Made by a program: the position numbers and the translations under genes. Positions 46,903 through 57,042 of a stretch of 64,000 nt of DNA are shown here, in pieces; positions within the stretch are counted from its first letter, which is position 1; each line of letters begins with the position of its first letter. The stretch lies in contig JAHBYF010000002.1 of the NCBI GenBank assembly GCA_019636095.1, positions 62,001-126,000 of the forward strand. The letters are read 5' to 3'. The notes below the pieces were generated by a model that saw nothing but the letters and a program-made list of their open reading frames with translations, ran no database searches and was not told where the DNA came from. Source of the DNA: Hyphomonadaceae bacterium (GTDB lineage: Bacteria; Pseudomonadota; Alphaproteobacteria; Caulobacterales; Aquidulcibacteraceae).

Positions 46903-47529
46903 CTAGCGTCCCTGCGTCCTATCGCGGATTTCGCGCGCATGTTCGCGACCGATCTTCTGCGCCTGCTCGATTTCCTTCGCACTCATTTCTGCCGCCAGCG
47001 CCGCCGCGCGTTTGCGCGCGGCGTCCTCGGCTGAAAGCGCAACCGCGGCATAGAGCCAAGACAGCGCCGCAACTGGGTCGCGCTTCATCAGGAGGTCCGA
47101 GAGGTGCATCATCGCGGGCGCGTATCCGAGGTCTGAAGCGCGGCTGAGCCATCGGCGCGCTTCGTCGGGTTCGCTCATGGTGGCGATCTGCACCATCGCT
47201 TCGCGATCGCCGCCGCCAGCAGCGGAGCGGAACTGGCTCAACGCCTCGTCGGCGTTTTTCGCTACGCCGACGCCGGATCTCAGCGCGATGCCATACGCGG
47301 TCTGGGCCCCTGGATGACCAAACTCGGCGCCGCGCTCGAAGCAATCGGCCGCCGCCGTTTTGTCAGTGGCGCCGCCGAGACCGCGCCAATAGAGCAAGCC
47401 CAGATGATAGAAGCCGGCTGGACGCGGCTCATCCTGCAAAGCCTCTTCAAGCAGCTTGCGTGACCGCTTCCATTCCTTGCGCTCGAACGCGTCGAGCCCT
47501 TTGTCGAGCTTGGAGCGGGCGCCGAACAT
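46903..47529 (-). CDS. Sel1-repeat protein
   Basis: A 208-residue protein with an N-terminal TPR-like helix pair (FERKEWKRSRKLLEEALQ) and several Sel1 units, seen in YHLGLLYWRGLGGATDKTAA, AYGIALRSGVGVAKNADEAL and SDLGYAPAMMHLSDLLMK, likely a protein-interaction scaffold. No signal peptide. It overlaps erpA by one base (TGATG), so the two may be translated together. Confidence 0.82.
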   Translation of the reverse strand: MFGARSKLDKGLDAFERKEWKRSRKLLEEALQDEPRPAGFYHLGLLYWRGLGGATDKTAAADCFERGAEFGHPGAQTAYGIALRSGVGVAKNADEALSQFRSAAGGGDREAMVQIATMSEPDEARRWLSRASDLGYAPAMMHLSDLLMKRDPVAALSWLYAAVALSAEDAARKRAAALAAEMSAKEIEQAQKIGREHAREIRDRTQGR

Positions 47530-47855
47530 CAGACAGAGAAACTGACGCCGCAGCCGCAGCTGGAGGTCGCGTTCGGGTTCTTCACCTTGAACGAAGCGCC
47601 GATCAGCTCATCAACCCAATCGACCTCGGAGCCTAACAGAAAGGGCAGCGACACAGGATCGATGAAGAGCCGCGCGCCATCGCGTTCGATCACCAAATCG
47701 TCCGCGTTCGCTGCGGGTGCGACGCCGATTTCGTATTGGAACCCCGAGCAGCCGCCGCCCTCGACGGCGACGCGGAGCCCAGCGCCTGCGGGCTCATCCG
47801 CAACCACGGATTTGATCCGTTTGGCGGCGGCGGCGGAGAGGGTGATGTCAGCCAT
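47529..47855 (-). CDS. erpA: Iron-sulfur cluster insertion protein ErpA/HesB type
   Basis: A 108-residue A-type Fe-S carrier, starting TLSAAAAKRIKSVV. The three cluster cysteines are Cys36 in VEGGGCSGFQYE and Cys100, Cys102 in SSCGCGVSFSV. It donates clusters to apo-enzymes. The exact paralog (ErpA or IscA) is not certain; ErpA fits its position beside dgt in relatives. First gene of a pair with the Sel1-repeat gene, divergent from dgt. Confidence 0.88.
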   Translation of the reverse strand: MADITLSAAAAKRIKSVVADEPAGAGLRVAVEGGGCSGFQYEIGVAPAANADDLVIERDGARLFIDPVSLPFLLGSEVDWVDELIGASFKVKNPNATSSCGCGVSFSV

Positions 47856-47937
47856 TCGTTAACAGTGACCTTTGGCCGTTTCTAAAGTGCTTCACTCCCA
47901 TATATGATCATCCTGCAACGCGAGGAGAAGCCAGTTC

Positions 47938-49170
47938 GTGGCCAACGGGCAGAAAGCAGTGAAAAAGGCGAGAACGCCCCAGGCGGAGTCGCCGTTCGTC
48001 CGCCCGCCGCGCGCCCCTTATGCCACCGATCCTGCACGCTCGCGCGGACGTTTGCATGAAGAACCGGAAAGCAAGACGCGCACGCCATTCGAGCGCGACC
48101 GGGACCGGATCGTCCATTCCAGCGCGTTTCGCCGCCTGCGCGGCAAGACCCAAGTTTTCGTCGCCCATGAGGGCGATCACTACCGCACACGCCTGACCCA
48201 TTCACTCGAGGTGGCCCAAATCGCGCGCAGTGTCGCCCGCGTGATGGGGCTCGACGATGATCTCGCTGAAACGCTTGGCATCGCGCACGACCTCGGCCAC
48301 CCGCCGTTCGGCCACACCGGCGAAGATGTGCTCGACGCCTGCATGGAGGGCTATCAGGGCTTCGACCACAACGCCCAGACGCTTCGCGTGCTCACCAAGC
48401 TTGAGCACAAATATCCGCTCTTCGATGGCCTGAACCTCACCTGGGAGACGCTCGAAGGCGTCGTCAAGCACAACGGCCCGCTGATCCGCTACGGCCAAAA
48501 ACTCGAAGATCTGCCGATCGCTATCCAGGACTACAACGCCACCCACGACTTGGAGTTGGAGTCCTGGCCCAGCCTCGAAGCGCAAGTCGCGGCCCACGCC
48601 GACGACATCGCCTATAACAATCACGACATCGATGATGGCCTGCGTGCTGGTCTCTTCTCGCTGCCTGAGCTGCGCGAAGAAGTGCCGATGGTCGAGCGGG
48701 TGCTGCTGACGGTTGAGCGCGATTATCCCGGCTGCGACGAGTTCCGCACCTCAGCCGAGACGGTGCGCCGTCTGATTGGGGTTTGGATCGACGATCTCGT
48801 TTGGGAGTCCGGTAACCGCATCGGCAAAGCCAAGCCAGAAAGCGTTGAAGATGTACGCAGCGCCGGTGCGCCGCTGATTGGCTTCTCGGACGTGATGAAC
48901 GAACACCAAGCGGTGCTGCGCCGCTTCCTGATGGCGCGCATGTACCGTCACTGGAAGGTCAATCGTTCGCGCAGCCACGCCAAGCGCATTATTCGCCAAC
49001 TGTTCGATCTCTTCATCGCTGAGCCGGAATTGTTGCCGCCGGCCTGGCAAGAAGGCGGCGACGGCGCAGGCGGCCAGCGTACGGCGCGCAGGGTCTGCGA
49101 TTACATCGCCGGCATGACGGACGATTTTGCCATCGACGAACACAAACGCCTGTTTCGGCTCGATCGCTAA
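47938..49170 (+). CDS. dgt: dGTPase-like deoxyguanosine triphosphohydrolase
   Basis: A 410-residue HD-superfamily enzyme. HD motif residues are in [19 protein letters not shown] and [15 protein letters not shown], with later metal-contact regions VVKHNGPL and [14 protein letters not shown]. It hydrolyses dGTP (or other dNTPs) to the nucleoside plus triphosphate, controlling nucleotide pools. GTG 47938 has AGGAG ten bases upstream. In many alphaproteobacteria argS follows dgt; here the SPOR gene follows directly. Confidence 0.88.
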   Translation: MANGQKAVKKARTPQAESPFVRPPRAPYATDPARSRGRLHEEPESKTRTPFERDRDRIVHSSAFRRLRGKTQVFVAHEGDHYRTRLTHSLEVAQIARSVARVMGLDDDLAETLGIAHDLGHPPFGHTGEDVLDACMEGYQGFDHNAQTLRVLTKLEHKYPLFDGLNLTWETLEGVVKHNGPLIRYGQKLEDLPIAIQDYNATHDLELESWPSLEAQVAAHADDIAYNNHDIDDGLRAGLFSLPELREEVPMVERVLLTVERDYPGCDEFRTSAETVRRLIGVWIDDLVWESGNRIGKAKPESVEDVRSAGAPLIGFSDVMNEHQAVLRRFLMARMYRHWKVNRSRSHAKRIIRQLFDLFIAEPELLPPAWQEGGDGAGGQRTARRVCDYIAGMTDDFAIDEHKRLFRLDR

Positions 49171-49285
49171 CCTCTCCGTTACGCCTGCGGAATTATGGAG
49201 TCATGCATGGCTGCTCCTCGCTCCGTTAAGCCGGGGTGAACGGGCGGCGTGGTAAACAACGTCTTGCGATTCCGGAGAGCGCGAC

Positions 49286-49861
49286 GTGAGCAGAAGCTAC
49301 GATCCACGCATGCATGCGTATGACGACCATTCGCGCGGCGCTGGCGTGCTTTACGTGTTGATGATCGTGATCGCGGTGGCGTTCGGCGGCTTCCTCTGGC
49401 AGCTCTATAGCGTCCCCGAAACGCCACGCATCGCGGCCCAACCCGGCCCTTACAAAATCGAACCTGCGCCCGAGCCGCCGCCCGCGCAGGCATTGCCGCA
49501 AACGGCGCCGCCGCCAGCAGCCACCGCCGCCGCGCTCGCGGAAGCCGAGACGCCAACTGTGGAGCTCAATCCGCGGCCCGACGCGCCTGAAATGCCAACG
49601 TTTGCCGCCAATGGCCGATACGTCGCGCAATTGGCCGCGTTGCAGTCCGAAGCTTCAATTGAGCCGTCATGGCGGCGCTTCGCAGCGCGTGCGCCGGCGT
49701 TGTTCGCAGGCGCGCGCATGGACGTGCAGCGCGCCGACCTCGGTGCGCGCGGCGTCTATCACCGCCTGCGCGCCGGCTATTTCGCCACCAGCGACGACGC
49801 GACGCTATTTTGTGAGCGCATCCGGCGGATGGGGCAGGACTGCATCGTCGCGGCGCGGTAA
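49286..49861 (+). CDS. SPOR-domain membrane protein
   Basis: A 191-residue inner-membrane protein: short cytoplasmic N-terminus, one TM helix (about residues 18-40, VLYVLMIVIAVAFGGFLWQL), a Pro/Ala-rich periplasmic linker and a C-terminal SPOR domain (RYVAQLAALQSEASIEPSWR ... YHRLRAGYFATSDDA). SPOR domains bind denuded septal peptidoglycan. The start is GTG at 49286. It lies ten bases before nagZ, consistent with a peptidoglycan-linked role at division. Confidence 0.85.
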   Translation: MSRSYDPRMHAYDDHSRGAGVLYVLMIVIAVAFGGFLWQLYSVPETPRIAAQPGPYKIEPAPEPPPAQALPQTAPPPAATAAALAEAETPTVELNPRPDAPEMPTFAANGRYVAQLAALQSEASIEPSWRRFAARAPALFAGARMDVQRADLGARGVYHRLRAGYFATSDDATLFCERIRRMGQDCIVAAR

Positions 49862-49870
49862 GACCCGATC

Positions 49871-50881
49871 ATGCTCTCGTGTCTGCTTGGTCTGCGCCAA
49901 CCCAAACTTGATGACGATACACGCGCGTTTTTCCGTGATGCGCGGCCGTGGGGCTTCATTCTGTTCCGTGAGGCGTGCGTTACGCGTGAGCAAGTCCGCG
50001 CGTTGTGCGCCGAGCTGCGCGCGACGGTGGATCACGACGCCATTGTGTGGATCGATCAGGAAGGCGGCCGCGTTGCGCGGCTGAAAGCGCCGGAATGGCC
50101 AGAGTGGCCTGCGGCAGGCAAATTCGGTGAACTCTACGCGAAGGATAAAGCGGCTGGACGCGAGGCGGCTTATCTCGGTTATCGGCTGATTGCACACGAG
50201 CTGCGCGCTATTGGCGTCGACGGCGATTTCGCGCCGGTGCTCGATGTGCCGGTGGAGGGTTCGGACAAGATTGTCGGCGATCGAGCCTTCTCTGCCGATC
50301 CGAAGGAAGTAGCATTGCTCGCGCGCGCGGCGCTTGAAGGCATGCACGATGGCGGCGTCGCCGGCTGCATTAAGCACATGCCTGGGCATGGCCGCGCCAC
50401 CGCCGACAGTCACCTGGCGCTGCCGAAGGTGGGCGCGAAGGAAATCGATCTGGCCAACGACGTGTTTCCCTTCGCCCAGATGGCGGACGCTGAAGCCGCC
50501 ATGACGGCGCACATAGTGTTCGAAGCGTGGGATGCTGACCGTCCGGCGACGTGCTCGCCGTTCGTCATCGAAGAGATCATCCGCAAACGCATCGGATTCC
50601 AAGGCATGCTGATGAGCGACGATCTCGACATGCACGCTCTGCAATACGCATTGAATGGCGGCCTCACAGAACGCGCGGAGGCCGCGCTTGGGGCCGGTTG
50701 CGATGTCGTGCTCCAGTGCTCTGGCAAGCTTGCCGAAATGCAACTCACGGCGAAGGGCTGCCGCGATCTAAGCGGCCTGCCTCTGGTTCGCGCGCGCGCC
50801 GTAGAAGCCTTCGCAAAACGCCAGCCGCGCGAATTCGATGCAGCTGCTGGATGGGCCAAATTCAACCAATTGCTGGGCTGA
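49871..50881 (+). CDS. nagZ: Beta-N-acetylhexosaminidase NagZ
   Basis: A 336-residue GH3 enzyme of cell-wall recycling that removes N-acetylglucosamine from muropeptides in the cytoplasm. Features are IDQEGGRVARL, KHMPGHGRATADSHLALP with the catalytic His/Asp loop of NagZ enzymes, and MSDDLDMHAL holding the nucleophile Asp. The length fits NagZ. It is followed by scpA after 31 bases. Confidence 0.93.
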   Translation: MLSCLLGLRQPKLDDDTRAFFRDARPWGFILFREACVTREQVRALCAELRATVDHDAIVWIDQEGGRVARLKAPEWPEWPAAGKFGELYAKDKAAGREAAYLGYRLIAHELRAIGVDGDFAPVLDVPVEGSDKIVGDRAFSADPKEVALLARAALEGMHDGGVAGCIKHMPGHGRATADSHLALPKVGAKEIDLANDVFPFAQMADAEAAMTAHIVFEAWDADRPATCSPFVIEEIIRKRIGFQGMLMSDDLDMHALQYALNGGLTERAEAALGAGCDVVLQCSGKLAEMQLTAKGCRDLSGLPLVRARAVEAFAKRQPREFDAAAGWAKFNQLLG

Positions 50882-50912
50882 TTTTGCACGTGCGTAAGGC
50901 TATAGCTCTGCT

Positions 50913-51731
50913 GTGAGCGATGACGCGGAAACAATGGAACTTGATCTCGGCGCGGCCGAGGAAGCGGAAGGGCGCGACGCGCTTCTGCTGGCGCTTGATG
51001 CCTTCGAGGGGCCGCTCCATCTTCTGCTCGAATTGGCGCGCACCAAGAAGATCGACATTGCCAAAGTGTCGGTTGGCGAGATCGCGGATCAATATCTCGG
51101 CTTCATCGAAACCGCGCGCGCCCACAACATGGAAATCGCCGGTGACTATCTGGTGATGGCCGCCTGGCTGGCGCTGATCAAATCGCGTCTGCTGATCCCG
51201 AAACCGCAACTGCCGCAAGATGAGCCTGATCCGCTTCAGCTTCAGGAAGCGCTGCGCCAGAAGCTGATGAATTTGGCGACCGCCCGCGCAGCGGCGAAGA
51301 AGCTGGAAGAGCTGCCGCAGCTCGGCCGCGACGTTTTCCTCAATGGCCAGCCGCAACCGACCGTCCTGACCAAGCAGACCGTCTGGAAGGCAGACCTCTA
51401 CGAACTGCTCAACGCCTATTGCGCCGAGCGGTCAAAAACCATCCGTAAGCGCGCCTACCGCACGGCTGTACGGCGCGCCTATCCGCTGGAAACGGCGCGC
51501 AAGAAACTCGAACAGGCGCTCGCAAAACTAGAAGAATGGAGTTCGCTCCAAAACGTCGCCCGTGGCTCAGATAGCGGTCCGGACGCGCCGCCGCCGGAGA
51601 GCTATCTCGCCTCGACCTTCGGCGCGGCGCTTGAGCTGGCGCGTGAGCACAAGCTGGAGCTGCGGCAAGCCGAAGCGTTTGCGCCTCTGTTCGTGCGCGC
51701 CAAGCCAAGTCAAAACGGAAGCGCAGAATGA
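50913..51731 (+). CDS. scpA: Segregation and condensation protein A
   Basis: A 272-residue kleisin that links the Smc heads and works with ScpB in chromosome condensation. The N-terminal domain has FEGPLHLLLELARTKKIDIAKV, and the C-terminal part is helical with LLELAREHKLELRQAEAFAPL. The start is GTG at 50913. It overlaps scpB (ATGA). Confidence 0.92.
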   Translation: MSDDAETMELDLGAAEEAEGRDALLLALDAFEGPLHLLLELARTKKIDIAKVSVGEIADQYLGFIETARAHNMEIAGDYLVMAAWLALIKSRLLIPKPQLPQDEPDPLQLQEALRQKLMNLATARAAAKKLEELPQLGRDVFLNGQPQPTVLTKQTVWKADLYELLNAYCAERSKTIRKRAYRTAVRRAYPLETARKKLEQALAKLEEWSSLQNVARGSDSGPDAPPPESYLASTFGAALELAREHKLELRQAEAFAPLFVRAKPSQNGSAE

Positions 51732-52462
51732 GTGCCGAAAACGATACGCCCGTGGCCGATCAGATGCGCCGCATCGAAGACGCCTTCGCAGAAGACGGTG
51801 ATGAGCGCATGCGCGCTCCGCCAAGCGATGACGCCATCCGGGCGGCTGAGGCGCTGCTGTTCGCCGGCGGTGAGCCCGTCACTGCAAAGGCCCTGGGTGA
51901 GAAGCTCGGCCCGGCGGTGGACGTCGCCGCCGTCCTAATGAAGCTGAAGGCGGACTATGCCGAGCGCGGGGTCCAATTGGTCGAGGCCGGCGGCGCCTGG
52001 CGTTTCCAATCGGCGCCGGATCTCGCCAGCCTGTTCGCCGAGACCCGCGAAGCGCCCCGCAAACTGCCGAAAGCGGCGATGGAGACCCTGGCGGTCATAG
52101 CATACCACCAGCCGGTCACCCGCGCTGAAATTGAAGAAATCCGGGGCGTGAGCCTCTCGCGCGGCTCGATGGAGCTGCTCTTGGAGATCGGCTGGATTCG
52201 CCCCCGCGGCCGCCGCCGGACGCCCGGCCGGCCGCTGACTTTCGGCACCTCCGACGCCTTTCTCAGCCAGTTCGGCCTTGCTTCGCTTGACGCTCTGCCG
52301 GGCAAGGACGATTTGAAGGCTCTGGGCCTCCTCGATCCCCGGGCCGCGCAGGCCATTGACGTCCCGCGCCCGAGCGAGGACATGGCCAGCGACGAAGAAC
52401 CACTGTCGCAAAGTGACGACGCGGCAAGCTTTTTCGTGGATCATTTGGAAGACGAAAGCTAA
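51728..52462 (+). CDS. scpB: Segregation and condensation protein B
   Basis: A 244-residue winged-helix protein that binds ScpA as a dimer. The first domain has AAEALLFAGGEPVTAKALGEKLG; the second, ETLAVIAYHQPVTRAEIEEIRGV, GSMELLLEIGWIRPRGRRRT, and GRPLTFGTSDAFLSQFGL. The acidic C-terminal extension of about 40 residues is typical for alphaproteobacteria. Confidence 0.93.
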   Translation: MSAENDTPVADQMRRIEDAFAEDGDERMRAPPSDDAIRAAEALLFAGGEPVTAKALGEKLGPAVDVAAVLMKLKADYAERGVQLVEAGGAWRFQSAPDLASLFAETREAPRKLPKAAMETLAVIAYHQPVTRAEIEEIRGVSLSRGSMELLLEIGWIRPRGRRRTPGRPLTFGTSDAFLSQFGLASLDALPGKDDLKALGLLDPRAAQAIDVPRPSEDMASDEEPLSQSDDAASFFVDHLEDES

Positions 52463-52509
52463 GGCGCGCCCCTCCCGGCGCATCTCGCCAAGTTTGGAGT
52501 ACCCGTTCG

Positions 52510-52725
52510 ATGCATATGCCTGGCCTTATTCCGCTCCTGATCGTGCTGGGGCTGGCGTTCCTGTTGTTCAGCCGTCCGGGCCGCATTTCGAGCCTGATGG
52601 AAGATCTCGGCAAGGGTGTGAGCGGCTTCCGCAAAGGCCTCGCCGAAGGCGACAAGCCAGCGTCGCCGCCGGAGCAGCCGCCGGCCCAAGTGAGCGACCA
52701 ATCCAACCAGGACCGCGCGCAGTAA
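52510..52725 (+). CDS. tatA: Twin-arginine translocase subunit TatA
   Basis: A 71-residue protein: N-terminal TM helix (LIPLLIVLGLAFLLFS), short hinge RPGRISSLMEDLGKGVSG and amphipathic helix, then a hydrophilic tail. It forms the Tat pore for folded proteins in the inner membrane. Two possible starts, 52510 or 52516 (MHMPG), are both ATG. First of the tatABC set. Confidence 0.9.
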   Translation: MHMPGLIPLLIVLGLAFLLFSRPGRISSLMEDLGKGVSGFRKGLAEGDKPASPPEQPPAQVSDQSNQDRAQ

Positions 52726-52751
52726 GGCTTCGCGCGCGGGGTTAACCGCTC

Positions 52752-53222
52752 ATGCTTCCAAGCCTCGGCTTCAACGAGATCGTCGTTCTCGGCATCCTCG
52801 CCCTTGTGGTGGTGGGGCCGAAAGACTTGCCGTTGCTGTTTCGCAAGCTCGGAAAGTGGACGGCGAAGTTGCGCGGCATGGCGCAAGAGTTCCGCACCGG
52901 TTTTGACGAACTTGCGCGGCAGGCTGAGCTGGATGAGCTGAAAAAGGAAGTCGACGCGCTGCGCCGCACGACGGCGCTGCAAGAGATCCGTAGCGAGATC
53001 ACCAAGCCGTTGCCGACGCTGGAAGACTATGCCGGCATAAAGTCGCAACCGGCCATTCCGCCGCCAGCGGTGACAACGACGCCGGCGAGCGAAGCGCCGG
53101 TCGAAACGCCTGCAGCCGACGCCGCCGCGGCCGGCCAACCGGCTGATGAAGAAGCAGAAGAGAAGCCGGAAGGCGTGCCTGAGCATGCCGATGTCGCGCC
53201 CATAGCGCGGAGCTCACCGTGA
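52752..53222 (+). CDS. tatB: Twin-arginine translocase subunit TatB
   Basis: A 156-residue protein. MLPSLGFNEIVVLGILAL starts the TM helix, and VVVGPKDLPLLFRKLGKWTAKLRGM is the conserved hinge and amphipathic helix; a coiled-coil (ELDELKKEVDALRR) and Pro/Ala-rich tail follow. TatB forms the receptor complex with TatC. Overlaps tatC (GTGA). Confidence 0.92.
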   Translation: MLPSLGFNEIVVLGILALVVVGPKDLPLLFRKLGKWTAKLRGMAQEFRTGFDELARQAELDELKKEVDALRRTTALQEIRSEITKPLPTLEDYAGIKSQPAIPPPAVTTTPASEAPVETPAADAAAAGQPADEEAEEKPEGVPEHADVAPIARSSP

Positions 53223-54061
53223 GCTTGGCCGCCGATAAGAAAAATCCGCTCGACGACGACGAAATCGAAGCCTCGCGCGCCCCGCTCCTCGATCATCTCG
53301 CGGAGTTACGCAGCCGACTGATGTGGGCGCTCGGTGCGGTGGTGATCGGCTTCATCGCCTGCTTCATTTTCGTAGATCCGCTTTTCATGTTCCTGGCGCA
53401 GCCGTTTCAGACGGCGATGGCGCACGCCCACCCGGATCGGGCCGGGGACACTGTCGAACTCATCAACACCGGCGCGTTTGGCTTCTTCTCGGTGAAGATG
53501 CAGATCGCCTTGTTCGGCGGCATCGTCCTGGCATTTCCGATCATCGCCTGGCAGGCCTACGCCTTCATCGCGCCGGGGCTCTATCGCAAGGAGCGCGCGG
53601 CGGCGGCGCCGTTCCTTATTTCGGCGCCCATCATGTTCGCGCTCGGCGCTGCGTTCGTGTTTTATGTCGCCATGCCATTCGCGTTGAATTTCGCGATGAC
53701 GCAGGAAGTCACCAGCGGACCGGTGCAGGTGAAGTATCTGCCCAAGGTCGAAGAATATATGGGCTTGGTGACGACGCTTGTGCTGGCCTTTGGGCTCATG
53801 TTTCAGCTGCCGGTCGTGCTCTCTTTGCTCGGGCGCATCGGCATCGTCTCGGCGTCTTTGCTCCGTAAGGGCCGCCGCTACGCCATCGTCGGCATCGCCG
53901 CGTTCGCGGCACTGGTGACGCCCAATGACCTGATCTCGATGTTCGTCATGGCGATGCCGGTTTACGCGCTCTACGAAATCTCGATCTGGATCGTCGCGGC
54001 CATCGAACGGACGCGCGCCAAGGAAGAGGCGTCCACGGCCGTTACGCCGCCCGCCCCATAG
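53219..54061 (+). CDS. tatC: Twin-arginine translocase subunit TatC
   Basis: A 280-residue inner-membrane protein with six TM helices. The start region APLLDHLAELRSRLMWALGA is the family motif, with FIAPGLYRKERAAAAPF and VTPNDLISMFVMAMPVYALYE later. TatC recognises twin-arginine signals. GTG 53219 overlaps the tatB stop. Confidence 0.94.
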   Translation: MSLAADKKNPLDDDEIEASRAPLLDHLAELRSRLMWALGAVVIGFIACFIFVDPLFMFLAQPFQTAMAHAHPDRAGDTVELINTGAFGFFSVKMQIALFGGIVLAFPIIAWQAYAFIAPGLYRKERAAAAPFLISAPIMFALGAAFVFYVAMPFALNFAMTQEVTSGPVQVKYLPKVEEYMGLVTTLVLAFGLMFQLPVVLSLLGRIGIVSASLLRKGRRYAIVGIAAFAALVTPNDLISMFVMAMPVYALYEISIWIVAAIERTRAKEEASTAVTPPAP

Positions 54062-54084
54062 CGCTTCGGCGCGCCTTCCGCTAA

Positions 54085-55509
<1,425 letters not shown>

Positions 55510-55524
55510 AGTGCGTGGCGTCGT

Positions 55525-55597
55525 GCTTCGACAAGCTCAGCATGACGCCAATTTTGGCGGCGCTAGCTCAGTAGCGTCACCCTGAGCCTGTCGAAGG
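55525..55597. repeat. Inverted pair of dispersed intergenic repeats
   Basis: The left arm (55525-55547) is CTTCGACAAGCTCAGCATGA plus flanks; the right arm (55575-55597), read on the minus strand, contains TTCGACAGGCTCAGGGTGAC. The two are inverted copies about 27 bases apart, in the short gap between serS and aat. A further single copy is at 46836-46858. Together they could fold into a long hairpin and end transcription from both converging genes. Confidence 0.75.
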
Positions 55598-55614
55598 GCG
55601 ACGCAGGCCCGCAT

Positions 55615-56262
55615 TCAGTTCTTGCCAAGTATCTCCAGCAACTCCGCGCCCATTGTCTCCACCGGCAGCGCTCGGAAATCGCCGTGTGCATCCATCGCGA
55701 CGCCGAGCAGGCTGTGAAAGATGCGACGCGGCAAGGTCTGCGCCCCGAATTGCTCCAAATGCGGCGTGATGAATTGCGCGTCCAAAAGCCTGAAGCCCCC
55801 GTGCCGCAAGCGCGCCGCGAGATGCACCAGCGCCGCTTTGCTGGCGTCCGTCACCCACGAGAACATGCTTTCGCCGAAGAAGGCGCCGCCAAGCGTCACG
55901 CCATAAAGGCCGCCAACGAGCTCGCCGTCGATCCGCGTCTCAACACTGTGGGCCAAACCGCGCCGGTGCAGCTCCATATAGAGCGCGCGAATGTCCGGGT
56001 TAATCCAGGTGTCTTCGCGATCCTTGCCCGGCGCAGCGCAGCCGTCGATGACCCGGTCGAAGTCCCGGTTGATGGTAAAGCTGAACTTGTCTTGGCGCAG
56101 CGTGCGCGCCAGGCGCTTTGGCACATGGAAGCCATCGAGCGGAAACACGCAGCGCCATTCCGGGTCGACGATGAAGAAGCCTTCATCATCGCGGCTCTCC
56201 GCCATCGGAAAGACGCCGCGTTTGTAGCAGGCCAACAAGTCTTCGGGCGTGAACGGCTTCAC
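55615..56262 (-). CDS. aat: Leucyl/phenylalanyl-tRNA-protein transferase
   Basis: A 215-residue protein of the N-degron pathway; it adds Leu or Phe to proteins with basic N-termini for ClpAP degradation. Landmarks are LLACYKRGVFPMAESRDDE, PLDGFHVPKRLARTLRQ, WINPDIRALYMELHRRGLAHS and GGLYGVTLGGAFFGESMFS. Length is normal. Stop faces serS across the repeat pair. Confidence 0.93.
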   Translation of the reverse strand: MKPFTPEDLLACYKRGVFPMAESRDDEGFFIVDPEWRCVFPLDGFHVPKRLARTLRQDKFSFTINRDFDRVIDGCAAPGKDREDTWINPDIRALYMELHRRGLAHSVETRIDGELVGGLYGVTLGGAFFGESMFSWVTDASKAALVHLAARLRHGGFRLLDAQFITPHLEQFGAQTLPRRIFHSLLGVAMDAHGDFRALPVETMGAELLEILGKN

Positions 56263-56307
56263 GAGCCTAGCTTGCCAAAATCCCCGTCGGATGGGGAGTG
56301 GGCTTGC

Positions 56308-56520
56308 TCAGTCGTCGGACGGCACGCGCGAGCGCAGCGCGTCGCCGCCAATGCGTGCGCCATGAAATTCCGGCGTGGTCACTTCCGCCTCAAGCGGGGC
56401 AGTGATCGCAGGGCCATAGTTGGCGGCGTTTTGTGCCGGACTGGCGCAGCCGTGCAGCGCCATGACCGCGAAAGTGAGCGCCACCAGCACGGCGAGGCCG
56501 GCGAAAGATTGTTGAGCCAT
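56308..56520 (-). CDS. Small putative lipoprotein
   Basis: A 70-residue protein with a signal peptide and lipobox (AVMALHGC, Cys25) followed by a short polar tail. No function is recognised. It is placed between aat and a second lipoprotein; these may not share a transcript. Confidence 0.55.
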   Translation of the reverse strand: MAQQSFAGLAVLVALTFAVMALHGCASPAQNAANYGPAITAPLEAEVTTPEFHGARIGGDALRSRVPSDD

Positions 56521-56579
56521 GGAAAACGTAAACCCCAGTCGAGTGCAGGGCCTACGTTTGCAATCAACGCGCCATTAAC

Positions 56580-57041
56580 TCAGTTCGACGGCAGACCGAG
56601 AATATCGGGCGGCACGCCGTGATGTGAAGCCCAGTCGATCCAGGCGACATCGGTCGGTGCGATGGCGTGCTCCAGCACCACCCAGGTCCCGGCTTCATTC
56701 TTCAACAGCGCATGGAGCCCGCCGCCGGAATCCATAGCGCCGTTCTCGTAGGCGCTGGCGAGATTGGTGGTTGACCAGTCGATTGCCGAGCCGTCGGCGT
56801 TAAGCACAGCCGCGTCGACGTAGGCCCACTCGTCACGGACCGTCACGGTGTTGGGGCGCAAGCTCACAGGCTTGCCGACCTCCGCCGAAGTGAGTGGCGT
56901 CAGGATGTTCAGCAGCGTCTGCGTGGTCGCATCCGGGGACGGCGTTGGCGGCGGTTCCACTGCCGCTGGCGCCTCCGTGGTTGCGGCTGGCGGCGAGCAG
57001 GCGCCCGCGTACAACAGTGCTGCAATCAGTGCAGCGCGCAT
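56580..57041 (-). CDS. Putative lipoprotein of unknown function
   Basis: A 153-residue protein. ATG 57041 begins a signal peptide with lipobox (LLYAGAC, Cys14), a Pro/Thr/Ala-rich linker, then a globular part with VSLRPNTVTVRDEWAYVDAA and WVVLEHAIAPTDVAWIDWA. The longer frame to 57107 lies in accC. It starts right after the accC stop, so is likely in that transcript. Not recognised. Confidence 0.65.
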   Translation of the reverse strand: MRAALIAALLYAGACSPPAATTEAPAAVEPPPTPSPDATTQTLLNILTPLTSAEVGKPVSLRPNTVTVRDEWAYVDAAVLNADGSAIDWSTTNLASAYENGAMDSGGGLHALLKNEAGTWVVLEHAIAPTDVAWIDWASHHGVPPDILGLPSN

Positions 57042-57042
57042 C

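Noticed and set aside
56524..56559. AAACGTA/TACGTTT inverted repeat before the small lipoprotein
   Set aside because: Only 7-bp arms with a 22-base spacer and no further support.
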